A program made the translations under genes and the position numbers. A stretch of 64,000 nt of DNA from Sipunculus nudus (Eukaryota > Annelida > Sipuncula > Golfingiida > Sipunculidae): the NCBI GenBank assembly GCA_026874595.1, contig CM049312.1:68790929-68854928 (forward strand), in the 5' to 3' direction. The notes beneath the pieces were generated by a model. It was given only the letters and a program-made list of their open reading frames with translations, searched no databases and had not been told where the DNA came from. Of the stretch, positions 23,304 through 34,946 are shown one piece after another; position 1 is the stretch's first letter, and every line of letters starts with the position of its first letter.

Positions 23304-23491
23304 TGATTAATCCACATACAGGTCCACTATATTACAGTTTAACATGGGCGGAATATTACAGACAACCTGGATTATATTACCATGCTCATACCCTCATGGC
23401 CGGAGGAAGCAATGGTCAACTGCCTCCCTGTCATGGGTACCAACAGCATCCCGGTTGGGTCTACCAGGGCAGTCAACCCCCTCAACAATAG
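23304..23491 (+). pseudogene. FUBP/KHSRP-like terminal exon (gene fragment)
   Basis: After the acceptor TTTCTTTCAG the frame reads INPHTGPLYYSLTWAEYYRQ, then GLYYHAHTLMAGG, and ends QGSQPPQQ before TAG at 23489-23491. The YS-x-x-WAEYYRQ-x-x-x-YY motif is the last Tyr-rich repeat of FUBP/KHSRP proteins, followed by a Gln-rich end as in the family. The phase agrees with either donor of the preceding exon, so the two exons could still splice to give about 120 in-frame residues. The KH1-KH4 region that binds RNA is absent from the window. Confidence 0.6.
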
Positions 23492-23799
23492 AAGTGGTTC
23501 AATACGCTGAGGTATAAATAACATCTGTCAGTCAAGCTCTCAAAGTAAAATTTACAGTCATCCTCTTTGGACAGGTTTATGGTAGCCCGCTAGTCAAACT
23601 CGAAAAGAGTTTTTCGGTCAAACTGGATGGGGAACACAGGGTGAGATGTTTTTGGTCAAAATGGTTACAAATACCAAGGTAGGTACTAAATGTTTCCTCT
23701 TGTCATTGCAATGAAAAAAAATCATTGAAATGAATCTAAATTATTTTGACACCATCAGTATGACTTTCTAGAACCAGAGTGGGGTTGGGGCAAAATGTA

Positions 23800-26160
23800 A
23801 CGGCTGGTGCCACTGTACTCCACTGTCAGTCTGGGCCAATGTCACTCTGGTCCAGTAAGTCTGGTTCACTATCACTCTGGTCCAGTCACTCTGGTCCAGT
23901 CTGTCTGGTCCAGTCACTCTGGTCCAGTCAGTATGATCCAGTCACTCTGGTCCAGTCAGTCCAGTCCACAGTCACTCTGGTCCTGTCATTCTGGTCAAAT
24001 GTCACTCTGGATCTGTCAGTCTGGTCCACTATCACTCTGGTCCACTACCCTGGTCCAGTCAGTCTGGTCCACTATCACTCTGGTCAAGTAAGTTTGGTCA
24101 ACTTTCACTCTCGTCGACTGTCAGTCTGGTCCACTGTCTCTCTAGTCCAGCCAGTCTGGTCCACTGTCACTCTGGTCCAGTCAGTCTGGTCCATTATCAC
24201 TCTGGTCCAGTCAGTCTGGTCCACTATCACTCTAGTCCAGTCAGTCTGGTACACTGTCTATCTAGTCCAATAAGTCTGATCCAGTAGTCTGGTCCAGTCA
24301 CTCTGGTCCAGACAGTCTGGTCCAGTAGTCTTGTCCAGACACTCTGGTCCAGTCAGACTGGTCCACCATCACTTTGCTCCATTATCACCCTGGTCCAGTC
24401 AGTTTGGTCCAATATCACTCTAGTCCAGTCAGCCTGGTCCAGTCAGTCTGGTCCACTGTCACTTTGATCAAGTCAGTCTAGTCCACTCTGTTCCAGTCAG
24501 TTTGGTCCACTGTCAGTCTGGTCCAGTCAGTCTGCTCCACTGTCTCTTTAGTCCAATCAGTCTGGTCCAGTAGTCTGGTCCAGTCACTCTGGTCCAGTCA
24601 GTATGGTCCAATATTCTGATCCAATAACTCTGGTCCAGTCAGTCTGTTCAAGTCAGTCTGGTCCAGTAGTCTGGTCCAGTAAGTCTTGTCAACTGTTACT
24701 TTAGTCCAATCAGTCTGGTCCACTGTCACTCTGGTCCAATCAGTCTGGTCCAGTCGGTCTGGTCCTCTGTCACTCTGGTCCAGTCAGTCTGGTTCATTTT
24801 CACTCGGGTCCAGTCTGTCTGGCCCACTGTTAATCTGGTCCAGTCAGTCTGGTCCACTGTCACTCTGGTCCAGTTAGTCTGGTCAAGTATCACTCCTGTC
24901 CAGTCAGTCTGGTCCACTATCACTCTGGTCCAGTAAGTCTGGCCTATTGTCAGTCTGGTCCGGTCAGTCTGGCCCACTGTTAGTCTGGTCCAGTCAGTCT
25001 GGTCCACTGTCAATCTGGTCCAGTCAGTCTGGTCCACAGTCACTCTGGTCTAGTCAGCCTGGTCCAATTTGACTCTGTTACAGTCAATCTGGTCCACTGT
25101 CACTCTGGTCCAGTCAGTCTGGTCTACTATCACTCTGGTCCAGTCAGTCTGGTCTAAGTAGTCTGGTCCAGTCAATCTGGTCCAGTCAGTCCGGTCCAGT
25201 AGTCGGGTCCAGTCACTCTTGTCCGGTCAGTCTGGTCTACTATCACTTTGCTCCATTGTCACTCCTGTCTAGTCAGTCTTGTCCACTGTCACTCTGGTCA
25301 AGTCACTCTGGTCCAGTCACTCTGGTCCAGACAGTCTTGTCCACTGTCACTCTGGTCCAATCAGTCTTTTCCACTGTCTCGCTAGTCCAGTCACTCTGGT
25401 CCACTGTCACTCTTGTCCATTCAGTCTGGTCCAGCATCACTCTGTTCCAGTCAGTCTGGTCCACTGTCACTCTGGTCCAGTCTGTCTGGTCCACTGTCAC
25501 TTAGGGCCAGTCAGTCTTGTCCACTATCACTCTGGTCCAGTCAGTCTGGTCCAGTCAATCTGGTCCAGTCAGTCTGGTCCAGTAGTCGGGTCCAGTCACT
25601 CTTGTCAAATCAGTCTGGTCTACCATCACTTTGCTCTATTGTCACTCTTGTCCAGTCAGTCTTGTCCACTGTCACTCTGGTCCAATCAGTCTTTTCCACT
25701 GTCTCGCTAGTCCAGTCATTCTGGTCCACTGTCACTCTGGTCCATTCAGTCTGGTCCAGCATCACTCTGGTCCAGTCAGTCTGGTCCACTCAAAATATGG
25801 TCCATTCAGTCAGGTCCACTCACTCTGGTCCAGTCAGTCTGGTCCAGTAACACTCTGGTCCAGTCAGTCTGGTCCACTGTCACTCTGGTCCAGTCAGTCT
25901 GGTCCACTGTCACTCTGGTCCAGTCGGTCTTGTCCATTATAAATCTTGTCCATTTAGTCAGGTCTACTCACTCTGGTCCAGTCAGTCTGGTCGACTGTCA
26001 CTCTGGTCCAGTCAGTCGGGTCCACTGTCACCCTGGTCCAGTCAATCTGGTCCAGTCACGCTGATCCACTGTCACTCTGGTCCAGTCAGTCTGGTCCAGT
26101 CAGTCTGGTCAACTATCACTCTGGTCCAGTCACTCTGGTCCACTATCACTCTGGTCCAGC
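23800..26160 (+). repeat. 2.36-kb minisatellite, 10-bp motif in 30-bp units
   Basis: The base motif is TCTGGTCCAG with a 30-bp higher-order unit, CACTCTGGTCCAGTCAGTCT plus GGTCCACTGT. Because 30 is a multiple of 3, several long Ser/Val/Leu/Trp-rich open frames appear on both strands. They are repeat artefacts. It begins about 300 bases after the FUBP-like stop codon, so it may lie in the former 3' UTR. Confidence 0.93.
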
Positions 26161-28986
26161 TGGCAGCTTCATCCTTTAAAGACAGTTACTTTGTCCATGA
26201 GCCAGCAGGTTGAAGGGATGTATTTGTTAATAGTAATGAGCATCTTCATTGCATGATGGTTTAATGATCCCATGTTCTTGTTCCAGAAGTGAATCCAGCT
26301 TCTTTGTCCTGTTTTATAGTGTGGATATTAGATAGACATTACCATTATCATAAACTGATAAAAAACAAAAGAAAGGTTTGGAGATATTTTAGCTTTTCCC
26401 TTTTAATTGCATAGTTAAAAAGGGTTATTTCACAGAAAATCTGTTATCTTAAATTATTGTAAAAGTGTAGGGTATACTCTGTGTGGATTAGATCCTAATG
26501 CTTCCTTACCAGTTTGTACAGGGCAGGAAGGGACGGTTCCCCTGCCCTTTGGCAGAACTGGTTACAGGGTCAGGATATGCGGATAGTAAGTACTTTTAGT
26601 AAGTTTGTAGTGAGCTGCTTCATTTAGCAGAAGCAGGTCCACTCGGTAGTAAATGTTTTAACCCCGTCACTTCTATTCCAGGAGCACTTTCCCAAGTGAA
26701 CATACAGATTGCTGAGAAAGGATGAGATTTTACAAGGACAACATAGCATATTAGTCTACCTGGTACAGTTAATATATTTTAGCCATGCCATAAAAGCAGT
26801 AAATATGTAGTTTAGCAGGTAAAAGACCCATCAAAAGATAAAATATGAAGGGAGTAAATAATTCTTGTGTGTGCATTTATTTGTTTTGTACATTCTTTGA
26901 TAAAATGTCTGAATATATTACTCTTGGATATGGCCTGTTATTGTTAGTTTTTTTTCTGTCTGCTGTGATGTCACCTTGTAGAGAATGACTTATGGCTGTT
27001 ATTGTCGCACACGCAGTCTTCAGGGATGGGGGAAAGTCTGACCAATATTATCCTTTTGCATTGGTTGATACCATGCCTATAAATTTGATTTTCCGCGTAT
27101 AATATTGTTCATCTGATATTAAAATATGCTCATGTTTTGCCTTTCCATCTTTTGAATACTGAAAATATCACACTTATTTCAAACTGATCTTGTCCATTTG
27201 AATCATCATGAAATGCAATATACAACGTTTTCAATAGATACATGTTTGCATATTTTGCCATGTTGTTCTGGCGGGCAAAGGTAAGGCGTGATGAAACATA
27301 TAGCACAGCTTGTCATTCATGCTTTTTCATGTTGAATGTCCATGAAATTCTCACTTGTAATTACATGTCTTTTTATTATCATAATTCATGGTAAATATGT
27401 CAACTTGGGTATGTTGCCCGATTCTGTTGCCTCTTATTTTTGAGATTTTAATACTGCTTGGCCCAATGATATGAACATCTCTTGCAGTGAGTCCTTGGAG
27501 ATGAATTAGTTCTGTGACATAGAGCCCGGCGCCTCCGCCATTTTGCGCCGCCGCCAGTAGAGTTAAGATCAAGCCGAGTCAGTCGAATTTTTCAGGAGGC
27601 GCTGCCGATATTTCATTAAGCCGATTTTGTGCAACTCAGTTTGGCTTGAGATTAAATTAATACAAAAACATAAATTTAGACAATTAGAAAATGCTTGAAA
27701 CAAATTTTCAGGTTTTGTTATTTTTTGTTTCTTGTCGCTGAAAGGAAACGATGGGGTATATTTGGTATGACAATGTTGGCTTACCACCAGGATAAACTAT
27801 ACTTGATATTTAATCACATAGTTGAATGTAAAATGGATGGAATATGTCGCACGTAATATAAATAATTTGTTTAAATAAAACGGATACTTTGTAACATAAA
27901 ACGGATTTTTTGTAATATCGTCAAATGAATAGGCTTTCATGTCAGTTTAAGCCAGCCGACATTTTGCAAACCGTGTCGAGCCACGAAACTTGGCTTACTA
28001 CTAAAGTCAGCCGTTTTTTTGTCCAAGCCAGCCACATTTGTGTGGCTATCTCGGCTTCGGGTTCTACTGTGCCTTGTTCAATACATATCTTTATTTGTTT
28101 ATACATGCCCTGTGTCTGCATATTCACACTCAACTTAATATTTGTGCCCCACATGTGATAATATATTTTATTACAAAAAAATATGCTTCTCTTTAATGCT
28201 GTATCATGCCCACCAAGAGGTCAGACTTCGATTAGACTGGGGTTGGTTCTTGTGCATGTTTTCAGTCACTTCTTCCAGTGCCACACAAGTAAATATTTAG
28301 CGTCTTTGATGTATCTTGATGTATTAGGGACTGTATCATTTGAGTATATGATGGTATTAGAGGCTGGTTGGCATCACCGATAACATGGCCGCTTAAGGAA
28401 ACGTTAGGGTTAGATGTTGGTTGTACAGTTGACAATAGTCAGGGTCATGTAATACAAGTTGTACACAGGGTAGACGCTGCAACACCTGGACCAGAAGAGT
28501 CATCGCGGTGAATCATAAGGAAGCAAGACTACCTAGTTTATTGGTAAGAGGATGGTTTAACTCAAGGAACACTAGTCATGATCTAGCATTCTCAGCATTC
28601 AGGCTGGCCCACTCTAGTTAAAACCGTTAATGCCATGGTTGATTAACCACGGAGATAAATTTTTGATACTGCTTTGTCTGTATCTTAACTTAATTGCAAA
28701 ATCGACCTCTACAGATATTTTATTTAACCTTCTCTAACTTGTATGTTTTCTTACGATGTATATTGGTATATCAAAGATGGCACAGAGCCATGGCTGCTGT
28801 GTGCGTTTTGTGATTGTTGCATTGGGATTCACTGCTACAGACTACTCTTCTTTGTACTGTATTGTCATTTGTAAATGGTTAAGATGAGTATACATTGGGG
28901 ATTATCTATGTATAACTGGCAGTGTTTAATACCCCCTACAAAAAGTGTCATTCAGATGATAAAATTCCTTTTAGTTATGTCTTCCT
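26161..28986. other. Unassigned part of the 9.4-kb insertion
   Basis: It could be the 3' UTR or downstream flank of the captured FUBP-like gene. There is no conserved open frame, no clear repeat unit and no polyadenylation site I can defend. Confidence 0.4.
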
Positions 28987-29021
28987 AGTCAGCTGAGCGT
29001 CAAGACCCATGGGTCACTTGT
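28987..29021 (+). repeat. Second copy of the repeat terminus GACCCATGGGTCACTTG
   Basis: About 34 bases match 20805-20838 with three differences, in the same orientation. The palindrome GACCCATGGGTC lies five bases from the end. Sequence after it returns to the segmental duplication. Confidence 0.7.
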
Positions 29022-29368
29022 TGTTCGTGCATGTACTCGCGTAACACCTCGAACAAGACGACAGATGCTACTACATTTATTAATGCAAAGAGAACCTTTG
29101 TCTCCAAAGTACGCAAACTGCTATGTTACCATTAATACAGGAGCATGGTAAAACAATAGTTATAATATGAGGTCACTTGTGACAATTAAGTTTAGAATTT
29201 TGGCTGTAGTCTAAAATACAAGTTGGCAGCTACTTTCAGATGTTTAAAGAACTGCAGCTTTAAATGGCGATTAAACATCATGATGCCTGCCAAACATCTC
29301 CTTTCATTGAAAAAGTATGGTGATTGTTGTTTTTATTATAATTTGTTTCTCGGTTTTCAATTTTACAG

Positions 29369-29457
29369 TCGGCAGCAAAATCAGAATATGAAATGACGCT
29401 CCACTGGTATTTACAGATTTTTTATACAAATTTCGCACAGTATTGGAAATGTTAAAG
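29369..29457 (+). pseudogene. Decayed first C-terminal-domain exon of TRIM copy B
   Basis: It aligns with 56895-56987. The acceptor TTTTACAG is kept, but TGA at 29389-29391 breaks the frame after VGSKIRI, and the exon is 89 nt instead of 93. The donor changes from GTAAGT to GTTAGT. Confidence 0.75.
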
Positions 29458-30063
29458 GTTAGTTAATTATATAAACAAGCTAAGACCATTGTTTCTACAG
29501 TTTTGGGGCCACTGATATCTCAACAGTATTACTTGATCCTCATCTTAATTATTTAAATATTTTCATTTTGTATATGCGCATAATTGATGTTATGACCTTG
29601 TTCGATTCATGGTGACTATCTTTCAGTAATTTACCAAATAAAAAATGTAGATAATATGATGACATACCTTATATATGTTTCTATTTATTTTTTTCAGCTT
29701 GGTGAGGTGAGGCATATCAGCAGTCAGCAACGTATTTCAACAAGCATATCCCAGGGTACATCAACCGGCATAAAAAGCTGTCTTTTAACCTTAACTGTCT
29801 ATATTTATTACGTAACATACCTTATATATATACATATATATTTAAATTCTCATTCATCTTTATTAAATGCCCTTCATGCCAATACTCATAATATTAGTTT
29901 GATGTATATTTTAATTTTCATTATGATTAATAATATATTTTTATGAGGATATTCTAATGACATTTTCAGCAGGAATATCTTACGTACAGAATGGTCACTG
30001 GAAAGCATTGATTGTCAAATCAGGCTCTTAATTCCAAATGAAGTATATTATATTCACCTATGG

Positions 30064-30153
30064 AGATAACGGGAGGGACGTGTATGGTTGATTTTTCCCG
30101 TGATGAGAGGCTGCAGAATTCTCATATCAAGGCCGACGAATGCATCCCAATGA
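30064..30153 (+). pseudogene. Decayed second C-terminal-domain exon of TRIM copy B
   Basis: It aligns with 57670-57757. The acceptor TGTAG of copy D reads TATGG here, so the AG is missing at that point. The Cys-x-V-D-F core (CMVDFS) is still legible. Confidence 0.65.
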
Positions 30154-32379
30154 GTAAATACATAATAAACTGGAGATGTTGTACAGCGATAAAATAACAA
30201 TCATTAAAATGTTTTCAGAGTTTGCACATGTATAAGCAATGCTTTTATAACTTTGACTAAATTACGTGTATGAAGAAATCGTTTTATTTAAAATGTTTTC
30301 ACAGAATAACCTTATGTGTATCGTATTTCGTTCCAGCCGTCTGGGAATGTAGTATTTATTTAATAGCACGATTTGAGCCTTGTGTATGTATACTGTATGT
30401 TACAAATAATCTCATTTCCAATTAGAAATCAGGATATGTACCTTCCAAACGTTAATGATAATTCAAAAATAATTTACACCAGTATGTCAAAAATTAGCAT
30501 GGCCAGAGTCGAGTGACCGATTCAAACCCGAGCATAGGCAATTAATGTCGTAGACTAGCTGTTATGAAAAATGTGTCTTTCCGTATTGGCAGAAAACATT
30601 ATATAATTAAATCTTAAAACTACATACCATTGGTATCATATGGCTTTCATCCAAGTGATATATCCTTACCTCTATTGCTTAAAAAAGGGAACAAGCATGA
30701 TATCCTTTTTTGATGATATCGGCAGTCGGCAAAGGAATATCTGCTTATTAATGGCCGCAAAATTCTATCAACCGTATCTGTGTGCACAACCAGACGGAGT
30801 GAGAAATCAACCCCCCCCCCCCCCCCCCCTCCCGCGTATTGGAATAAATGTGTTTTTTTCTATGTGGCTCGCACACCAAAACTGCCAATTGCAAATGCCA
30901 TGGGCGACGCTGGAGAGGCCACATTGTTAATAAACATACTGGTAAATATAGCCGTATGCTGATTTTTAGGAGAATCTTTTTAGCTTGTGGGAGGTGATAT
31001 AGAAGTAAACAAACATATTCTATAAGTAACTTTGTTTTATATGGCATAACATGACAACTGCAAATTGCGCGAATATTACAAAAATGAGGAAAAATTGCAT
31101 CATCCATGCAGGTATTCACCAAAGTCTATAATATGACTGACACTGACACTGTGACAATGTGAGTAGGCTCTCATGTAGAAGAGGCAGAATGAGGCTCACC
31201 AACCTCGTGTTTTGCCAAGATTAAGTCATATTCCATGTAATTCGAACAACAGTGCGAATTTCTTGAGAATATAATAAGAAAATATCACAAAAATGTAAAC
31301 TTTAGACAACCAAGTCTTTGAATGCTCTGAAAGTGTCAAGTGTCATCTTGAGTTAATTGTGCATTGAAGTGGTTACGTTTATAATAAAATGAATTTTAAA
31401 TCATCTGTCTTCATTGTTTATTGTCATACAGATAGGAAAGAAACTTCCTCAGAAGTTTACTGTACCAAAGTTTCCATAAGGTAACTTGGTAATACAAGAG
31501 CCCTGACTTTTGACATCATATGAATGCGAAGTAGATTTTGTACACCGAAAATTTAAACAAAACGCGAGCTCGGAAGGAAACAAAACGTCTTCAATATGAC
31601 ATGTAACGTTGATATTCTCTTGGCGACTTGGTGCTACCCCGTGAAAAAAATTACTACTTTTTTAACCCGAGGTCGATTCCCTCCCACCATCTCGTTAGCC
31701 ATGAAATCCTTCCTCTTCTTCTGATTCCGTTGACCTCTCTTTCTGGACACAATAAAAAAGGACCATCTGCGTGTTCATGTAATAGACATAAGTTCAATAG
31801 ATATCACTGGCGAATGCCTGAAATTGTTTCAGTGCGACACGAGGAATATTGTCTTTTATACGCGCATAAGTATGTCATGCAAGCTAAGGCTTCATTTGGG
31901 AAAGGACTTATGAAGATTTGTCTGCACATATCAAAGCCTCCTCAATCTCGGAAGGTTAATTCAAAATTGAAAAAAGAATGATTGCATGCCTTTGCTTTGA
32001 GTGCGATGTGTTTGTTATTGTCAGAAAGCTTTCTCTGCTTTAGACCAAGCGGTTCAAATTAAGCCAACATTCCCAATATCTAAAATTAATATTTCTCTTG
32101 TCTGATTACTTATTACTCATCCAGGTAACATTACAAAATTGTTGGTTTTAGGTTTAGGGCTCAGGTTTAGGGATAGCGTTTAGAGTCCGGATGGATAAGG
32201 GTAAGGGTATACAGAAATCGTAAAAAGATCGGTTCCTTTGACGCATGTGTCTCAGGAAACTCGCACACATTTATGTTTTTTTTTTTATGTTGGTTAAGGT
32301 AACCGCATCAAATCAGTAATATATGCTGGACTAAGTACAATGTTCATCTGCCGAGTTCCGTTCCTTTATGGGACCACGT

Positions 32380-32680
32380 GACAAGGGCTAACACCCGATT
32401 TTCCTGGTGTCAGCCAAGCTCGGTGTATCACTCCTGCGGGTCATATATAGGCGTGTCATTTCCATTGCTTGGAAATAACAACGAGAGCCCCCCCCCCCCT
32501 TAAAAAAAGGCGCACTGATTGTGAGTGAAACACCACTGCTGAGCACAATCTCACCCGTAAGCCTGCAAAGCTCTCACCACATCGGCTGAAATTTGAACTC
32601 GCCTTCTTCAGGCTTGAGCTCTGTGCTCTACACCTATACCAAGGAAGCTTGTGCCCATTTATAATTAGGATAAAAGATTA
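32380..32680 (-). mobile_element. tRNA-like SINE candidate
   Basis: Minus-strand sequence has a B-box-like GAGTTCAAATTTC about 35 bases after TGTAGAGCAC. The paralogous block at 59960-60240 has GAGTTCGAATTTC, closer to consensus. A poly(C) tract lies at the 3' side. The A box is weak, so the SINE call is tentative. Confidence 0.35.
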
Positions 32681-33159
32681 GGGTAATATATTCACGAGTG
32701 TACCGAATATGTATACTTTATACATTTTTAAGGCAGGAATCGAGAGTAGACTTAGGGTTTACAGCTATTGTGTCCCTGGAATACTGAATATGTAAAATAA
32801 CCTGTCACTTTGTCTCATTTTTCCGGGAAACCTTATAGTAAAAGTTCAAATCATGACACTGCACTCTATAAGCCTATATGAATCTTCACTTCTGATATTT
32901 TCATTCAGACATATAATAATATATGTTTGTTTAATGACTTGCCCAAGCTGTATCATCACTACTAATAATACATCAAACATTCACTATTGTTTGGGTCTTT
33001 GCTGCAGCTATTGTCTGATTTATATGCATGCACATAACGAACCTAATCTTCAATTACGCCAGCTGATTTAGGGCACTTGGTTGGTCCTTTACTCCGCCAT
33101 CTTGAAATATTATTTTACTGACACACTTTTTTGTAACGATCAGAACATTTGCTTAGGCC

Positions 33160-33341
33160 TTGTTATTTGAGACACTGCCAGGGACAATCGAAAGGAATAC
33201 TGATATAAATGACCCCAGGCTTCTCGAAGATGTAAGGGCAATCGCTCAGCATCTGCTCCAAACAACCTACCCTCCAAATGAACTGGACCCCCCCCCCCCT
33301 TACAATTTTCTTCACTCAAGCCACATATATATTATGACATA

Positions 33342-33342
<1 letters not shown>
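33160..33342 (+). other. Coding-like segment preserved in both duplicates
   Basis: The frame TLPGTIERNTDIN through AIAQHLLQTT has no stop or indel over about 40 codons when compared with 60785-60900. Substitutions are mixed silent and replacement, so constraint is not proven. No family is recognised. It ends in a poly(C) tract. Confidence 0.25.

Positions 33343-33345
<3 letters not shown>

Positions 33346-33379
<34 letters not shown>
33346..33379. repeat. (TA)n microsatellite
   Basis: Perfect alternating AT run within the duplicated block. The D half at about 60970 has only a short AT-rich stretch. Confidence 0.9.
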
Positions 33380-33383
<4 letters not shown>

Positions 33384-33690
33384 TCGCTCAATTTTCAACA
33401 TTGAATTATTCATATGAACCTATTACAAAATTCAATTGTCACTTAGAAGGGACTTTCATCACTGAATGTTGATATCTTGGTAGGCCCCACCTGCGGATTC
33501 AAAATTTTTTATAAAAAATTTCAAGTCCAGGCCAAATCAGTTTAAACAAGCGGGCTCAAAATGACCAAGGAAATAAGGGAGAAGGAGCATTTTAGGTGAT
33601 TTCTTAAAAGTTTAGCATAATTAATAAGTTTCAATACTCAAAGTGTAAAAGCATAAACCTTGCCAAACCAACAAACACAATCAACATCGG

Positions 33691-34688
33691 TCAAAAATAT
33701 AGGAGAAGCATTTTTTTGTGATTTTGAAAAGGTTTGCATAAATATGCATACCTAACGAATTTCAAAATTTCAATCATATTCCTATAAGATAAAATAAACA
33801 AAATCAATATTGGTTGAGGAATATAACAGAAAAAAAATTGTGATTTGTGAACGGCCGCTGGGCCACCGGAAGGCAAGATGTAAGCCGCATTGTCATGGCG
33901 TTAGCTCATTGGGACTATGGCCTGTTGAGCTAACACGTGAGGGGGTATGTGCCCAACTCCCCCCCCCCCCCCCCCCACACCCAAAAAAAAAAGATTTTCA
34001 TCTGCCGCCTTCCTTACAATATAAAGCCATGACCATGAGAGAAAAAGATCTCTTATTGTGCACAAGGGAGTGCTAACAAGTGGTCATGGACCATGAAGCT
34101 AAGGTTAAACTGACAAATTCCTAAAGGCCATAGCCCAAAAGTATATGTCTCGATAATTTAATTTGGCGTTTGTATATATTAAGTTACAATTTGTGTTTGT
34201 TATTTATCACACTAATAGTTGCAGTCCCTAAATCTTAACAAGAGATCCACAGGTCCTACGTTGTTCACGAATCCTATAGGAGATAAGTTCACATTTGTTA
34301 ATCATGTAAAATTGTTACTGGTGGAATGGAGAATAGCAGTGAAAAGAAATAAGTTACACCTTCATGAAAGCAAATGATGTGAACTAATCCTCTGTTAAGA
34401 AAATGAAGACATAGACTGCATATTTTCAGTATTTCTGATCATTGACCAATGAATGTATTATACACTAACGGATACTTGTTTATGTTTAAAGGTTTGTCAG
34501 TCAGGAGAAAGAGAAAAAAACAGTCAATCAGTATTGTTAATGAGTCTTCTCAGACAAGCCAAGAAAAAAAATAAAACAGTCTCACATATATATATAACAT
34601 GTTTTTAAAAGACATCCAGTACAATTAATTTGTTAACATTTTCAGGTAACAATATAAAATAAACAAATATATAGACTCTACAATATCC
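33691..34688. other. Gene-free stretch after the duplication ends
   Basis: Homology with the D half fades near here. It contains a poly(C) tract at 33959-33976 next to poly(A), and no supportable gene. Confidence 0.4.
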
Positions 34689-34923
34689 CTATAGGGGTCT
34701 TGTTGTAATAATGTGATCTGAACTGCATGTCACAGGAGGTTTACGCTTTGGAACTACCTGCCCCGGAAAGTCCCATAAATTGACATAGTTTTGTATGTAT
34801 TTAGGGCACATATGTATCCTCTGTTTTGCCGAAAGACCCCTTGGCGATATGTATACAGTTATGTTAGACACGTCATTCATGCATTGTTTTGAACAACACA
34901 AGTAATGTCGATTCAGCATGTGC
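34689..34923 (-). CDS. Candidate terminal coding exon, unknown protein
   Basis: After a good acceptor (ATTTTACAG, ending at 34924) a 77-codon frame runs to TAG at 34691-34689. It starts HMLNRHYLCCSKQC. Residues include ITVYISPRGLSAKQR, HMCPKYIQNYVNLWDFPG and a Cys-Ser-Ser-Asp near the end. The acceptor phase is 2. The composition is protein-like rather than repeat-like, with four Cys in its first third. I do not recognise the family. A possible upstream exon, with YAEHVPGKDKEHYGEQWG, lies at about 35950-35870 on the same strand, but its splice sites are weak. It could be a gene fragment. Confidence 0.35.
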
Positions 34924-34946
34924 CTGTAAAATATTTCAGGCGACAT

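Larger units (their letters stand above)
19585..29021 (+). mobile_element. 9.4-kb insertion carrying a FUBP/KHSRP-like gene fragment
   Basis: Sequence to the left (through about 19580) and right (from 29022) aligns with neighbouring bases at about 56268 in the duplicated half, so about 9.44 kb is inserted here. It begins TTTTTAGCTCAGCTCAG. It contains a repeat that ends GACCCATGGGTCACTTG at 20838, then two FUBP-like exons, two minisatellites and about 2.8 kb of unassigned DNA, and closes with a second GACCCATGGGTCACTTG at 29021. No transposase or helicase frame is visible. A rolling-circle-type element that read past its first terminator would explain this layout, which is inference. Confidence 0.6.
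29022..33690 (+). repeat. Segmental duplication, B half, downstream block
   Basis: Collinear with 56270-61350. Anchors are CTGACACTGACACTGTGACA (31138/58784), TTTAGGGCTCAGGTTTAGGG (32151/59778) and CTGCCAGGGACAATC (33175/60793). It carries the decayed C-terminal TRIM exons and a SINE-like element; otherwise I see no gene. Confidence 0.75.

Noticed and set aside
23779-25942. Several long Ser/Val/Trp-rich frames on both strands
   Set aside because: They come from the 30-bp minisatellite, whose period is a multiple of three.
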